Source: Bartonella rochalimae ATCC BAA-1498
GTDB lineage: Bacteria > Pseudomonadota > Alphaproteobacteria > Rhizobiales > Rhizobiaceae
Reading direction: 5' to 3'
Length of the DNA: 64,000 bases
Assembly: GCF_000706645.1 (NCBI RefSeq)
Contig: NZ_KL407337.1
Span: forward strand, 250,320-314,319
The notes beneath the pieces are model-generated. The model did not search any database. It saw only the letters and a program-made list of their open reading frames with translations, and was not told the DNA's origin. Of this stretch, positions 1 through 9,322 are shown piece by piece (within the stretch, counting starts at the first letter, position 1; every line of letters starts with the position of its first letter). Made by a program: the position numbers and the translations under genes.

Positions 1-2051
1 GAATTTTCTTGGATGAAGCGAAACCGTGCTTCTGGCTTAGTTCCCATCAAACTTTCTACTGTATTTTTGGTTTCTTGCATATCAACTGCATCGATAGCAA
101 TACGTAAAAGTGTGCGTTTTTTGGGATCCATAGTTGTTTCTTTAAGTTGTTCGGCTCGCATTTCTCCAAGGCCTTTAAAACGTCCAATTTCAATTTTAGC
201 TTTTCCAGTAAATTCAGTTTTTAATAATTCATCTTTATGGTTATCATCACGCGCATAAGCAACTTTTCCTCCTTGTGATATTCTATAGAGAGGGGGCACA
301 GCAAGATATAAATGCCCTTGACGAATAAGATCAGGCATTTCTTGAAAGAAAAAGGTAATCAAAAGTGATGCAATATGAGCACCATCAACATCTGCATCTG
401 TCATAATAATGATACGTTCGTATCTTAGATCATCTTCACGATATTTAGAACGTATTCCACATCCTAGCGCGAGGATAAGATCATTAATTGCTTGGCTTGC
501 ACTCATTTTTTCACGAGCTGCACTCGCTACATTTAATATTTTTCCACGAAGAGGTAAAATTGCTTGATTAACTCTATTTCGTGCTTGTTTAGCAGAACCA
601 CCAGCAGAATCTCCTTCAACAATGAATAATTCAGCTCCAACAGCGGAGTTTTGACTACAATCTGCTAATTTTCCAGGTAATCGCAATTTACGTACAGCCG
701 TTTTTCGATTTATTTCTTTATCTTGGCGCCGTTTTACACGCTCTTCAGCACGCTCAATAATCCAATCAAGAAGTTTTGTAGCCTCTTGTGGAGAATTAGC
801 AAGCCAATGGTCAAAAGGATCGCGTATTGCATTTTCAACAATACGTTGCGCTTCAATTGTTGCTAATCGATCTTTAGTTTGTCCAACAAACTCAGGTTCT
901 CTGATGAAAACTGAAAGGATTGCAATTGCTGAAATCATTACGTCATCGGAAGTAATAATAGCAGAACGTTTATTGCCTATTAATTCAGCATAGGCTTTTA
1001 GACTACGCAAGAGAGCTTGTCGTAATCCTGCTTCATGTGTCCCACCTTCTCCCGTTGGAATAGTGTTACAATAAGAGTGTACGCAAGCATCACCACCATA
1101 CCAAGCGATAGCCCATTCAACTGAACCATGAGCCCCATGCTGTTTTGTTTTACCAGAAAAAACCTTAGATGTTACACGATATTCATTTTTCAATGAGGAT
1201 AATAAATAATCTTTTAATCCATCAGGAAAGTGAAAAACAGCTTTTTCAGGAATATTTTTTATACCTTCAAGCATTTTAGAATCACAATTCCAGCGAATTT
1301 TTACTCCACCAAAAAGATAGGCTTTAGAGAGCGCCATCTTATAGATTTTTTCTGGTTCAAAGGCTACTTTCTCACCAAAAATTTTACTATCGGGATGAAA
1401 GCGGACGCGCGTACCGCGACGATTATAAACATCACCTAGATTTTCTAAGCCAGATTGAGGAATACCGCGTGAAAAACGTTGACGATAAAGTTTACGATCT
1501 CGTGCTACTTCAACTTCCATATCATCAGAAAGAGCATTAACAACAGAAATGCCTACTCCATGTAATCCACCAGAGGTTTGATAAGCTTTCCCATCAAATT
1601 TTGCACCTGAATGAAGTTGTGTCATAATGACTTCAAGAGTAGATTTATCTGGCATTTGAGGATGATTTTCAACAGGGATTCCACGTCCATTATCTGTAAC
1701 TGTTAAATAACCTTGCTCATCCAATGAGACATCAATTAAATCGGCATAACCAGCGACAGCTTCATCCATTGCGTTGTCGATAATTTCAGAAAATAAATGA
1801 TGAAGCGCTTTGCTATCTGTTCCACCAATATACATCCCAGGTCGTAAGCGTACAGGCTCTAAACCTTCGAGTACTCGGATAGATAAGGCGTTATACTCAT
1901 CTTTTTTTATATCATTTTTAGAAGCAGAGGTAGAAATTGACCGAGATGTTTCTTGTGGGGTTACTGAAATTGGCTTATTTTTCTCTTTTGCTTCTATGCG
2001 GGACTGAGCATTATTTAAAATACTAAAAAGATCTTTATTATTATCGCTCAT
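1..2051 (-). CDS. parE: DNA topoisomerase IV subunit B (ParE), 3' end outside window
   Basis: ATPase subunit of topoisomerase IV, which decatenates daughter chromosomes together with ParC. About 683 codons are present, reading leftward from an ATG at 2051 to the window edge; family length suggests only some ten residues are missing. The N-terminal GHKL ATPase is seen in DNAMDEAVAG and GLHGVGISVVNALS. The TOPRIM metal site is EGDSAGG near residue 478 and DADVDG near residue 551, followed by GRFKGLGEM. The hydrophilic N-terminal extension before ALSIRVLEGLEPVR is about 50 residues long. The GyrB-type insert is absent and the ending FRFIQEN is ParE-like, so ParE is preferred over GyrB. Confidence 0.95.
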   Translation of the reverse strand, partial: MSDNNKDLFSILNNAQSRIEAKEKNKPISVTPQETSRSISTSASKNDIKKDEYNALSIRVLEGLEPVRLRPGMYIGGTDSKALHHLFSEIIDNAMDEAVAGYADLIDVSLDEQGYLTVTDNGRGIPVENHPQMPDKSTLEVIMTQLHSGAKFDGKAYQTSGGLHGVGISVVNALSDDMEVEVARDRKLYRQRFSRGIPQSGLENLGDVYNRRGTRVRFHPDSKIFGEKVAFEPEKIYKMALSKAYLFGGVKIRWNCDSKMLEGIKNIPEKAVFHFPDGLKDYLLSSLKNEYRVTSKVFSGKTKQHGAHGSVEWAIAWYGGDACVHSYCNTIPTGEGGTHEAGLRQALLRSLKAYAELIGNKRSAIITSDDVMISAIAILSVFIREPEFVGQTKDRLATIEAQRIVENAIRDPFDHWLANSPQEATKLLDWIIERAEERVKRRQDKEINRKTAVRKLRLPGKLADCSQNSAVGAELFIVEGDSAGGSAKQARNRVNQAILPLRGKILNVASAAREKMSASQAINDLILALGCGIRSKYREDDLRYERIIIMTDADVDGAHIASLLITFFFQEMPDLIRQGHLYLAVPPLYRISQGGKVAYARDDNHKDELLKTEFTGKAKIEIGRFKGLGEMRAEQLKETTMDPKKRTLLRIAIDAVDMQETKNTVESLMGTKPEARFRFIQEN

Positions 2052-2145
2052 ATCACTCGATCGTCTATCTAAATTTAAATTGTATAAATAAACCTTTAAT
2101 CAGAATTAAATTTTATGCCCGTTTTTTAGTTAAAAATCAATGCAC

Positions 2146-2883
2146 TTAGGAAATATCAATTGTCGGACCAAAAATTTGTTCAAAAGCTTGTTTCATAGCA
2201 ATATCAACATCATGCATTGTTATAGGTAAACCTAGGTCCAGTAAACTTGTTACACCGTGATTTGCAATTCCACAGGGAACAATTCCTGTATAGTGAGATA
2301 AATCGGGATCGATATTAATACAAATGCCATGAAAGCTTACCCATCTACGTATACGAATACCAATAGCAGCAATTTTATCTTCAGCAAACGTTCCGTTTAG
2401 TGTCAGTGGGCGATCAGGCCGAATAACCCAAACACCAACTCGATCTTCGCGACGTTCTCCTTTAATATTAAATTGTGCAAGTGTTTGTATGATCCACTGT
2501 TCTAGTGCACTAATAAAAGCACGTATATCTTGTTTTCGACGTTTAAGATCAAGCATAACATAAGCAACACGTTGTCCTGGACCATGATATGTAAATTCAC
2601 CACCACGACCAGCTTCATATACAGGAAGAGAATGAGGAGCTAATAAATCTTTTTGTTGAGCACTTGTTCCTGCTGTATAAAGGGGAGGGTGTTCAAGAAG
2701 CCAAACTTGCTCATATGCAGTTTTTGCGGAAATATTCTCTACGCGTTCTTGCATATAGCGTAATGCTTCAGGATATTCGATTAAGCTATCACTTATTTTC
2801 CACTCAACTGGTGAAGCATTGTGAGTTGCTTTAAAATGATGTAATAAATAATTGCGATCAGTATGTTTCAATTTAGATATCAT
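2146..2883 (-). CDS. lipB: Octanoyl-[acyl-carrier-protein]:protein N-octanoyltransferase LipB
   Basis: Transfers octanoate from octanoyl-ACP to the lipoyl domains of 2-oxoacid dehydrogenases and GcvH, the first step of lipoate synthesis. The 245-residue product has the LipB substrate-site motif [11 protein letters not shown], the segment [18 protein letters not shown] carrying the active-site lysine, and VPCGI with the catalytic cysteine. The length is slightly above the usual 210-240 because of a 30-residue N-terminal lead. It lies 94 bp downstream of parE's start on the same strand and is probably its own unit. Function is assigned from motifs with little doubt. Confidence 0.95.
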   Translation of the reverse strand: MISKLKHTDRNYLLHHFKATHNASPVEWKISDSLIEYPEALRYMQERVENISAKTAYEQVWLLEHPPLYTAGTSAQQKDLLAPHSLPVYEAGRGGEFTYHGPGQRVAYVMLDLKRRKQDIRAFISALEQWIIQTLAQFNIKGERREDRVGVWVIRPDRPLTLNGTFAEDKIAAIGIRIRRWVSFHGICINIDPDLSHYTGIVPCGIANHGVTSLLDLGLPITMHDVDIAMKQAFEQIFGPTIDIS

Positions 2884-3163
2884 TAAAAAATATATCTGAA
2901 GTTATTTGGTTTTTTATTAGTAAGTAACAAGATACAATATAGGTTTGTTTATTAAAATGAAAATGAAAAATGGACGGTGTAGATATTTTTCTTAAAGTCA
3001 TAAAAATAAACTCTATTATTTTGAATTATTATAGTCTGATAAAATCTTAAAATGACTAAGAACTTTTTAATTCATAATTTAATTTATCATTTTTTGTTAT
3101 ATTATTGTTTTTAAAAAGTTATTCTATTTAATATAGAAGTGATTAATCTGTATTAAAGATACT

Positions 3164-4015
3164 TTACCATCTTCCTGATGCACCACCTCCACCTGATGAG
3201 CCTCCTCCACCTTTAAAACCGCCCCTATTTGAATGTCTTCTGAATATATTATCAGAGCGTTTACCATCAATACTCAAATTGATAAACCAAAGAGTAAAAA
3301 TGATTCCCATCCAACGATATTTTTGTGGACCTACTTTTTGGCCAAAAATCATTGCTAAAATAGGTAAACCAATCACTATAAAAAAAATTAAAAATATAAT
3401 TGTATTAAATATCATTTCTTCTTGTTTTTCTTGTTTACGCTGTATTTCAACGGCTTTAGCTTTTTCCTTGATTCGGGAAATAAAATCAGAATCATTTTCT
3501 ATAATAATTTTGGTTATTGCGTTGATTGCTTCGATGATACCTTGTTGATAATTCTTATTACGAAAATTAGGAAGAATAAAATTATTAATAATGACTGAAG
3601 AAACCGCGTCTGTTAATTCTCCTTCTAAACCATAGCCTACTTCAATACGTACTTCACGTTCGTTTGGAGCAATAACAAGTAAGACACCATTATTCATCTT
3701 CTTTTGACCTAGGGCCCACTTACGGAAAAGTAAATTACTATAGGTTTCGATATCAATTCCAGAAAGAGTAGGAACAGTTACAATAACAATTTGATCACCT
3801 GTTTGCTCTTCTAAAGCAGAGAGTTTTGTTGTCAAATTTTTTATTGTTGTATGGTCAAGTAAGTGAGCTGTGTCATTAACGTGACCAGTTAAATGAGGAA
3901 ATGAGATTTGCGAATAGGCAATATCATTCAGCGTAATAATTAAATATAAAAAACTTGTACAAGCTAAAAAAACTAAAATAATACTACGTTGAATAGAATA
4001 TCGAAATGGTATCAT
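3164..4015 (-). CDS. TPM-domain (YgcG-like) membrane protein
   Basis: A 283-residue envelope protein with an N-terminal hydrophobic segment (about residues 12-30), a TPM domain (about 40-170, with QTGDQIVIVTVPTLSG and IEVGYGLEGELTDA), a charged helix, two closely spaced membrane segments near 205-250, and a C-terminal glycine/serine-rich tail ending GGGGASGRW. This architecture is typical of YgcG-type proteins of unknown or phosphatase-like function that travel with LemA. The start codon follows directly on the lemA stop with no spacer, so the two are almost certainly co-transcribed and translationally coupled. The biochemical role is not established. Confidence 0.85.
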   Translation of the reverse strand: MIPFRYSIQRSIILVFLACTSFLYLIITLNDIAYSQISFPHLTGHVNDTAHLLDHTTIKNLTTKLSALEEQTGDQIVIVTVPTLSGIDIETYSNLLFRKWALGQKKMNNGVLLVIAPNEREVRIEVGYGLEGELTDAVSSVIINNFILPNFRNKNYQQGIIEAINAITKIIIENDSDFISRIKEKAKAVEIQRKQEKQEEMIFNTIIFLIFFIVIGLPILAMIFGQKVGPQKYRWMGIIFTLWFINLSIDGKRSDNIFRRHSNRGGFKGGGGSSGGGGASGRW

Positions 4016-4663
4016 TTAATTGAAATTAACCTGCGGTGTTTGTTGAGCATTACTATCAATTGTAAATGTTTGCATAGATTTTGCATCGCGAAACCATAAC
4101 TTTGCCCAAATCATTGTTGGCATTGTTTTGAGTGCAGTATTGTACACGCGTACTGCTTCAATATAATCACGGCGGGCGATAGAAATACGATTTTCAGTTC
4201 CCTCTAATTGTGATTGAAGAGCTAAAAAATTTTGATTTGCTTTAAGATCAGGATAATTTTCAACAATAGCCATCAGACGTGAAAGAGCACTTGATAAATT
4301 TGCTTGATTATTGAGATATTGTTGTATAATTTCTGGGTTATTTAACATATCAGCATTAATAGTTGTTTGCGTTGCTTTTGCACGTGCTTCGATAACATCA
4401 GAAAGTACGTTTTTCTCATGTGATGCATAACCTTTAACAGTTTCTACAAGATTAGGAACGAGATCTGCACGGCGTTGATATTGGTTTAAAACTTCACTCC
4501 ATGCTGCATGTGCTTTTTCTTCATTTGTTGGTATTATATTAAATCCACATCCGCTTAAAAATGGTATTAAAAACGCTAAAAAAACAATAATAAAAAATGA
4601 TTTTAATATTTTTAATTGAGGATAGATAGTTATAGTTCGTTGTGTAGTTAGTACATCTAGCAT
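4016..4663 (-). CDS. lemA: LemA family protein
   Basis: LemA-family protein of 215 residues. It has an N-terminal hydrophobic stretch ending in the possible lipobox LSGCG (cysteine near residue 39), then the all-helical LemA domain with NQYQRRADLVPNLVETVKGY and ENYPDLKANQNFLALQSQLE, both hallmarks of the family. LemA proteins sit in the membrane with the helical domain outside the cytoplasm; their role is unclear. It forms a two-gene unit with the downstream TPM-domain gene. A shorter start is possible, since the first 17 residues are polar and precede the hydrophobic segment. Confidence 0.9.
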   Translation of the reverse strand: MLDVLTTQRTITIYPQLKILKSFFIIVFLAFLIPFLSGCGFNIIPTNEEKAHAAWSEVLNQYQRRADLVPNLVETVKGYASHEKNVLSDVIEARAKATQTTINADMLNNPEIIQQYLNNQANLSSALSRLMAIVENYPDLKANQNFLALQSQLEGTENRISIARRDYIEAVRVYNTALKTMPTMIWAKLWFRDAKSMQTFTIDSNAQQTPQVNFN

Positions 4664-4693
4664 AAAATATCTCCGAAAACTTGTTCACGTATA

Positions 4694-4727
4694 TAGGGTA
4701 TATTTTATAATAGGGTATATTTTATAT
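4694..4727. repeat. Tandem duplication, 2 x 17 bp
   Basis: The unit TAGGGTATATTTTATA plus one A or T occurs twice head-to-tail just upstream of lemA. It may overlap the lemA promoter region, which would place two TATATTTTA-like blocks in tandem. Confidence 0.8.
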
Positions 4728-4947
4728 ACGGCAAAGCATTTTGAGTTTTGAAACTGACTCATTAATATTAATATCTTTAATGTTTGTTATCGATATTGCT
4801 CATTTTAGAGACGCATCAAAAATTCTTCCTTAAATAGTTCAGGCTTTTAAAAACATGAGTAAATGGATTTCATTATAGCATATAATTCCACAACTCGAAT
4901 TCTTGTGCGCTTAATCAATAATGTTTTTCAATAGACTCTATGTATAA

Positions 4948-4987
4948 ATTAATAAGAAATTGTCAAGATTAATAAGAAATTGTCAAG
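4948..4987. repeat. Tandem duplication, 2 x 20 bp
   Basis: The 20-bp unit ATTAATAAGAAATTGTCAAG is repeated exactly twice head-to-tail in non-coding DNA. The identity of the copies points to a recent slippage duplication or one kept by selection. Confidence 0.85.
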
Positions 4988-5347
4988 CCGATTCGTTAAG
5001 TATGTCTGTCTGCACTCTTAATTAAGAACTACTTATAAGTTATTCACATAAATATATGCTGTTTATTTTATAAATTATATCGTGATTAGTTTGTTCAAAA
5101 TTCTATTATAATAAATTGATTTTATTAAATTTTAATGACTATTTTATCTTTTTAAAATGGTATTTATTATTCTAATACAATAATAAATATTTTTAACGTT
5201 CTGTTAACCTCTTGATAAAAAGTGAACTTTAATAATACCATATATACTCACTTGGGAATAAGAATTTTCATAGCATTAATTCCCTTAACTCATATGCAGA
5301 GTTTTGTTTGTGTACATGATGTAAAATAGAAATAAGCGGGTTGATAA

Positions 5348-6235
5348 ATGCTTTTAGATAGCAAAGAAAAATTTATTTTCACTGTTAAATTAATATTTCG
5401 ATTTATTTTTATAGTAGTTTTCACTCAATTGTTAACAGCTTGTGCAAATCCAATAATGCAGCTTTCAACAAAAAATGTTGATAATAATAAAGTTGTAAAG
5501 GCTAAAGCTATTTCTGTGCCTGAAAGAATTTTAAATGGACAGAAACAGAATAAATTAAAAAACAAAGTTGCAAAAGGAGTTGTTATTGGTAAGCCTTACC
5601 AAATAAAAGGAAAGTGGTACTATCCAGAATCTGACCCAACGTATCAGCGTGTTGGGCAGGCATCGTGGTATGGTTCATATTTTCATGGACGCCCAACTGC
5701 AAATGGTGAAGTCTATGATATGAATCTTTTAACTGCAGCACATCCTACTATGCCATTACCTAGCTATGCTCGTGTTACTAATTTGAAAAATGGGTCCTCT
5801 ATCATCGTTAGAGTAAATGATCGTGGTCCTTACATGAAGAATAGAATTATTGATCTATCAAAACAAGCTGCAATAATGCTCGGTTATTTAAATCAAGGCA
5901 CGGCGGATGTTAAAGTGGAATATATTTCTGAAGCGCCTATTAATAATTATGATAGTGAATATTTAATGGCTTCTTATAATCCTGGCAATTATAATCCACC
6001 TATGATTATGGCATTTTCAGATACTTCAGATACCTTAGATACCGCAGCAGCACAAAAAGATATTACATTGTTTACTTTTAATGCGAATGATTATAATGCG
6101 AGTAATCAGAAGGAAAAAAATGAAACTATTTCAATAAGATTGCCGGAAATTGGTCCAGTTTTGATTGATAAGCCTACATCATTCTATCACGTTGCTTCTA
6201 TTAAAAATAGACGTAGTAAATTAAATGGTGTTTAA
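5348..6235 (+). CDS. rlpA: RlpA-family septal ring lytic transglycosylase
   Basis: Lipoprotein of the RlpA family, whose characterised members cleave naked glycan strands at the septum. The 295-residue product has a signal sequence ending in the lipobox LLTACA (Cys near residue 32). A double-psi beta-barrel domain covers about residues 98-195: GQASWYGSYFHGRPTANGE, AAHPTMPLPSYARVTNL and VRVNDRGPY-x6-RIIDLS, which holds the conserved Asp/Arg. After the barrel comes an 85-residue low-complexity tail with no recognisable SPOR domain, although many RlpA proteins have one. It precedes a carboxypeptidase homologue by 103 bp, consistent with cell-wall work. Confidence 0.9.
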   Translation: MLLDSKEKFIFTVKLIFRFIFIVVFTQLLTACANPIMQLSTKNVDNNKVVKAKAISVPERILNGQKQNKLKNKVAKGVVIGKPYQIKGKWYYPESDPTYQRVGQASWYGSYFHGRPTANGEVYDMNLLTAAHPTMPLPSYARVTNLKNGSSIIVRVNDRGPYMKNRIIDLSKQAAIMLGYLNQGTADVKVEYISEAPINNYDSEYLMASYNPGNYNPPMIMAFSDTSDTLDTAAAQKDITLFTFNANDYNASNQKEKNETISIRLPEIGPVLIDKPTSFYHVASIKNRRSKLNGV

Positions 6236-6338
6236 AGCATTTTTATAATCTGTAAACACTTTAATTTAAAAAGAGAAGAAACCTTTTCTTATGTAATAAA
6301 CCGCCTTATGTTGATTCTAAAAGAGAGGGAGAATCAGC

Positions 6339-7511
6339 GTGTATCTGTTATTGAAGGTTTTATTTTCCTTAATTTGGATATTAATATTCAATGAACAAGG
6401 ACAAACAAAAAAGTTTCAAACATCTGCATTGCAATTGCTGATATTGGATGACAATACAGATACAATACTTTTTGAAAAACAAAGTGATATTGTTTTTTTT
6501 CCTGCTTCATTAGCAAAATTAATGACAGCTGAAGTGGTTTTTTATCAACTCAAAAAAGGATTTTTAAATAAAACACAAAAATTTAAAGTTAGTGAAAATG
6601 CTTGGCGAAAAGGAGGGGCGCCTTCCGGTACAACCACTATGTTTGCAAAGGAAAAAACGGAAATTAGTATTTTTGATCTTTTGCATGGCCTTGTTATTGT
6701 TAATGGAAATGATGCAGCTGTTATTCTGGCTGAAGGAATAGCCGGTAATGAGGCTAATTTTGCAAAATTGATGAATAAAAGAGCTAAAACGCTTGGATTG
6801 CTACACAGCCATTTTGTTAATGCAACAGGGCTGCCTGAAAAAGGACAATTTACAACCTTACGTGATATAATTACATTAGTACGCCATATTGCTCGTGAAT
6901 ATCCTGATTATTATGCTCTTTATCGTGAGCCTAATTTTACTTGGAATAAGATCACTCAGCGTAATAAAAATTCCCTTATTTTTCAAGAAAATGATGTAAA
7001 AATAGAGGGGCTAGGTTTTGGTTATAGTGAAGAAGTAGGTTTTTCAACTGTTATTTCTGCTTATAATAATCAGCAACGTATTTTTCTTGCAATTAACGGT
7101 CTGCAAAATAAACAAGAGCGTACAAAAGAAGTAAAGCGCATTCTTGAATGGGCTATGACAGCTTTTGATCTTAAAACAGTTTTTACAAGAGATGAGGTGG
7201 TTGGTTATGCCTCTGTTTATGGTGGAGCACAAAATTCTGTTCCGCTTATTGTTAAAGAGCCGATAAGTTTTATGCTTTTAAAGCAAAAAAATTTTAATGA
7301 TGTTAACGCAATAATTCAGTATCATGGCCCATTAAAAGCTCCCGTCACTACAGGACAAAAAGTTGGTATTATTCAAATTTTTTCAGATAAACAACTTCTT
7401 GTTGAAAAATTAATTTGGGCTGGAGCAGATGTTCAAAAAGGAAATTTTTTTGTAAAAGTAAAAGATGCATTTCATGAAATAACAATTGGATGGTTACGAA
7501 AATATTTATAA
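6339..7511 (+). CDS. D-alanyl-D-alanine carboxypeptidase homologue (S11 family) with degraded catalytic motifs
   Basis: A DacD/DacF-type low-molecular-weight penicillin-binding protein homologue of 390 residues. It starts with GTG behind GAGGGAGAA and has a signal-like hydrophobic N-terminus. The SxxK nucleophile motif is present as SLAK in PASLAKLMTAEVVF. The second motif, normally SxN, reads NGN (IVNGNDAAV). The third, normally KTG, reads GFG in IEGLGFGYSEEVGF, at the place where relatives have GLKTGHT. Peptidase S11 domain fills about residues 30-265 and the C-terminal beta-rich PBP5_C-like domain about 285-385. The frame is fully open, so the protein is made, but DD-carboxypeptidase activity is doubtful. 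It sits between rlpA and tmk, the usual rhizobial position for dacD/dacF. Confidence 0.88.
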   Translation: MYLLLKVLFSLIWILIFNEQGQTKKFQTSALQLLILDDNTDTILFEKQSDIVFFPASLAKLMTAEVVFYQLKKGFLNKTQKFKVSENAWRKGGAPSGTTTMFAKEKTEISIFDLLHGLVIVNGNDAAVILAEGIAGNEANFAKLMNKRAKTLGLLHSHFVNATGLPEKGQFTTLRDIITLVRHIAREYPDYYALYREPNFTWNKITQRNKNSLIFQENDVKIEGLGFGYSEEVGFSTVISAYNNQQRIFLAINGLQNKQERTKEVKRILEWAMTAFDLKTVFTRDEVVGYASVYGGAQNSVPLIVKEPISFMLLKQKNFNDVNAIIQYHGPLKAPVTTGQKVGIIQIFSDKQLLVEKLIWAGADVQKGNFFVKVKDAFHEITIGWLRKYL

Positions 7512-7553
7512 TGAGCAAACATGCACAAAAATAAGGAATTAAGAGATTCATAC

Positions 7554-8207
7554 ATGTCAGGCTACTTTATTACATTTGAAGGAGGAGAAGGTGTAGGAAA
7601 AACAACTCAAATTTCTTTGCTTGCTCAATATTTAGGTAGAAAAGGTTATGATGTTATTATAACACGTGAACCTGGAGGAACAGCAGGCGCAGAAGCAATA
7701 CGCTATATTTTATTATCAGGTAGTGTAGCCCAATATGGGCCATTTATTGAAACGTTTTTATTTACAGCAGCACGTGCCGATCATGTTTCTGAAATCATTA
7801 TGCCTTCTTTGCAAGCTGGAAAAATTGTTTTATGTGATCGATTTATTGATTCTACACGTGTTTATCAAGGGATAAATAAAGGGATAAATAATAGAGTGGA
7901 TGCACATATTTTTTCTATTTTAGAACATATTGGTATGAAGGGAATAAAACCTGATTTAACGTTTTTATTAGATATACCCGCAAAACTTGGTATAGAGCGT
8001 GTAAACTTACGAAGAAAAAAAATAGAAAAAATTGATTATTTTGAAAAAGATGATCTCGCTATTCAAGAGCAAAGACGCCAAGCTTTTCTTGAATTAGCGA
8101 AACATGAACCCTATAGATTTCAAGTTATTGATGGTACATGCGCAGTTGAAGTAATTGCGGATCAGATAAAAGATATTTGTCATCAGTTACTACCGGCTTT
8201 TCCATGA
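7554..8207 (+). CDS. tmk: Thymidylate kinase
   Basis: Phosphorylates dTMP to dTDP for DNA synthesis. From the ATG at 7554 (MSGYFITFEGGEG) the product is 217 residues. The P-loop GGEGVGKT is at residues 10-17, the DRX motif is CDRFIDSTRVYQG, and EPGGT is the dTMP-site loop. An in-frame ATG at 7521 would add eleven residues unlike the family N-terminus, and the purine-rich AAGGAATTAAGAG lies just before 7554, so the later start is chosen. The loop after YQG contains a 12-bp duplication (GINKGINN). The stop overlaps the holB start (ATGA), indicating coupling. Confidence 0.95.
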   Translation: MSGYFITFEGGEGVGKTTQISLLAQYLGRKGYDVIITREPGGTAGAEAIRYILLSGSVAQYGPFIETFLFTAARADHVSEIIMPSLQAGKIVLCDRFIDSTRVYQGINKGINNRVDAHIFSILEHIGMKGIKPDLTFLLDIPAKLGIERVNLRRKKIEKIDYFEKDDLAIQEQRRQAFLELAKHEPYRFQVIDGTCAVEVIADQIKDICHQLLPAFP

Positions 8208-9259
8208 ATGATATAAATTTTTTATGTCAATATGATGATATTGACGGCATTTTATCACCTTCACAGAATAATATTCTCATTGGCCATGAAGAGGCTCGTC
8301 ATTTTTTAGAACAAATGCTTAGAGAAGGGCGGCTGTATCATGCGCTATTATTTGAAGGAGAACGTGGGATAGGAAAAGCAACGTTAGCATTTCACTTTGC
8401 TTGGAATATTTTAAATTCTCAAAAAGATAAATTTTTACAACCAGAACAAGATTCAATTATATGGCGCCAAATTAAGCAGGGTAGTCATCCCAGTATTATA
8501 CATGTCTCACGTCGTTTTAATACAAAAACAAAAAAGTTCAAAACAGGTATCACAGTTGATGATATCCGCGATATCAAGCATTTTTTAAATCAAACGTCTC
8601 AAGATAGCTTATGGCGCATTATCATTATTGATTCTGCAGATGATATGAATAAAAATGCTACAAACGCTATTCTTAAAATGCTTGAAGAGCCTCCAACAAA
8701 AACTTTATTTATTATTATTTCGCATTCTTTAGGCAAATTGCTTCCAACAATTCGTTCACGTTGTCAAAAAATCTCCCTAAGACCTTTACATAAGGATGAA
8801 ATGCAAAAAGCTATTTCACATTTTTTTTCCAATCAGGTATTAACTAATCCGCAAAATATTGAAACAATTATTCACAAATCTCGGGGAAGTCTTCGAAAAG
8901 CAGCATTACTTCTTTGTTATGATGAGCTTGAAGTTATTCAAACTATTAATCAGCTCTTAGAGCAATCTATTTGTAATCCTGTTATTGTGCATAATTTTGC
9001 TCAAGCGCTTTCATCATCTGATGCGGAGATACAATTTCAACAGTTTTGTAATGAAATTCTTGATATAATTCACAAAAAAGCTCTTAAGTTAGTAGAAGAG
9101 GGAGCTATTCATTTATCAAAAAAGTATGCGCAAATGTGGCAAAATATTTTTCAAGCAATGATAGAAATGCAATCATTTAATCTTGATAAAAAGCAATTTG
9201 TGATTAATCTTCTTTTTAAAATTCATGGGATTGTTTATGAAAATAAGTTTTTTCCGTGA
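8204..9259 (+). CDS. holB: DNA polymerase III subunit delta' (HolB)
   Basis: Clamp-loader subunit of the replicative polymerase, 351 residues from the ATG at 8204, which overlaps the tmk stop by four bases. An AAA+ fold is seen: Walker A-like GERGIGKAT (residues 52-60), IIIIDSADDMNKNATNAILKMLEEPP as the Walker B region, and sensor-1/SRC motif IRSRCQK. The zinc-binding cysteines typical of many delta' proteins are absent, as expected for alphaproteobacterial HolB. The tmk-holB-metG-tatD order is conserved in rhizobia and supports the assignment. Confidence 0.93.
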   Translation: MNDINFLCQYDDIDGILSPSQNNILIGHEEARHFLEQMLREGRLYHALLFEGERGIGKATLAFHFAWNILNSQKDKFLQPEQDSIIWRQIKQGSHPSIIHVSRRFNTKTKKFKTGITVDDIRDIKHFLNQTSQDSLWRIIIIDSADDMNKNATNAILKMLEEPPTKTLFIIISHSLGKLLPTIRSRCQKISLRPLHKDEMQKAISHFFSNQVLTNPQNIETIIHKSRGSLRKAALLLCYDELEVIQTINQLLEQSICNPVIVHNFAQALSSSDAEIQFQQFCNEILDIIHKKALKLVEEGAIHLSKKYAQMWQNIFQAMIEMQSFNLDKKQFVINLLFKIHGIVYENKFFP

Positions 9260-9322
9260 CAATGTTATGAACAAACATTATGTCACTATATTCTTTGGTT
9301 ATATTTTACAATGAGTATAATT

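Larger units (their letters stand above)
4664..5347. other. Gene-free AT-rich spacer between lemA and rlpA
   Basis: This 684-bp divergent spacer has no convincing reading frame. It must carry the promoters of the lemA pair (left) and rlpA (right). Its only clear structures are two short tandem duplications, listed separately. The rest reads as decayed, AT-rich DNA. Confidence 0.6.
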
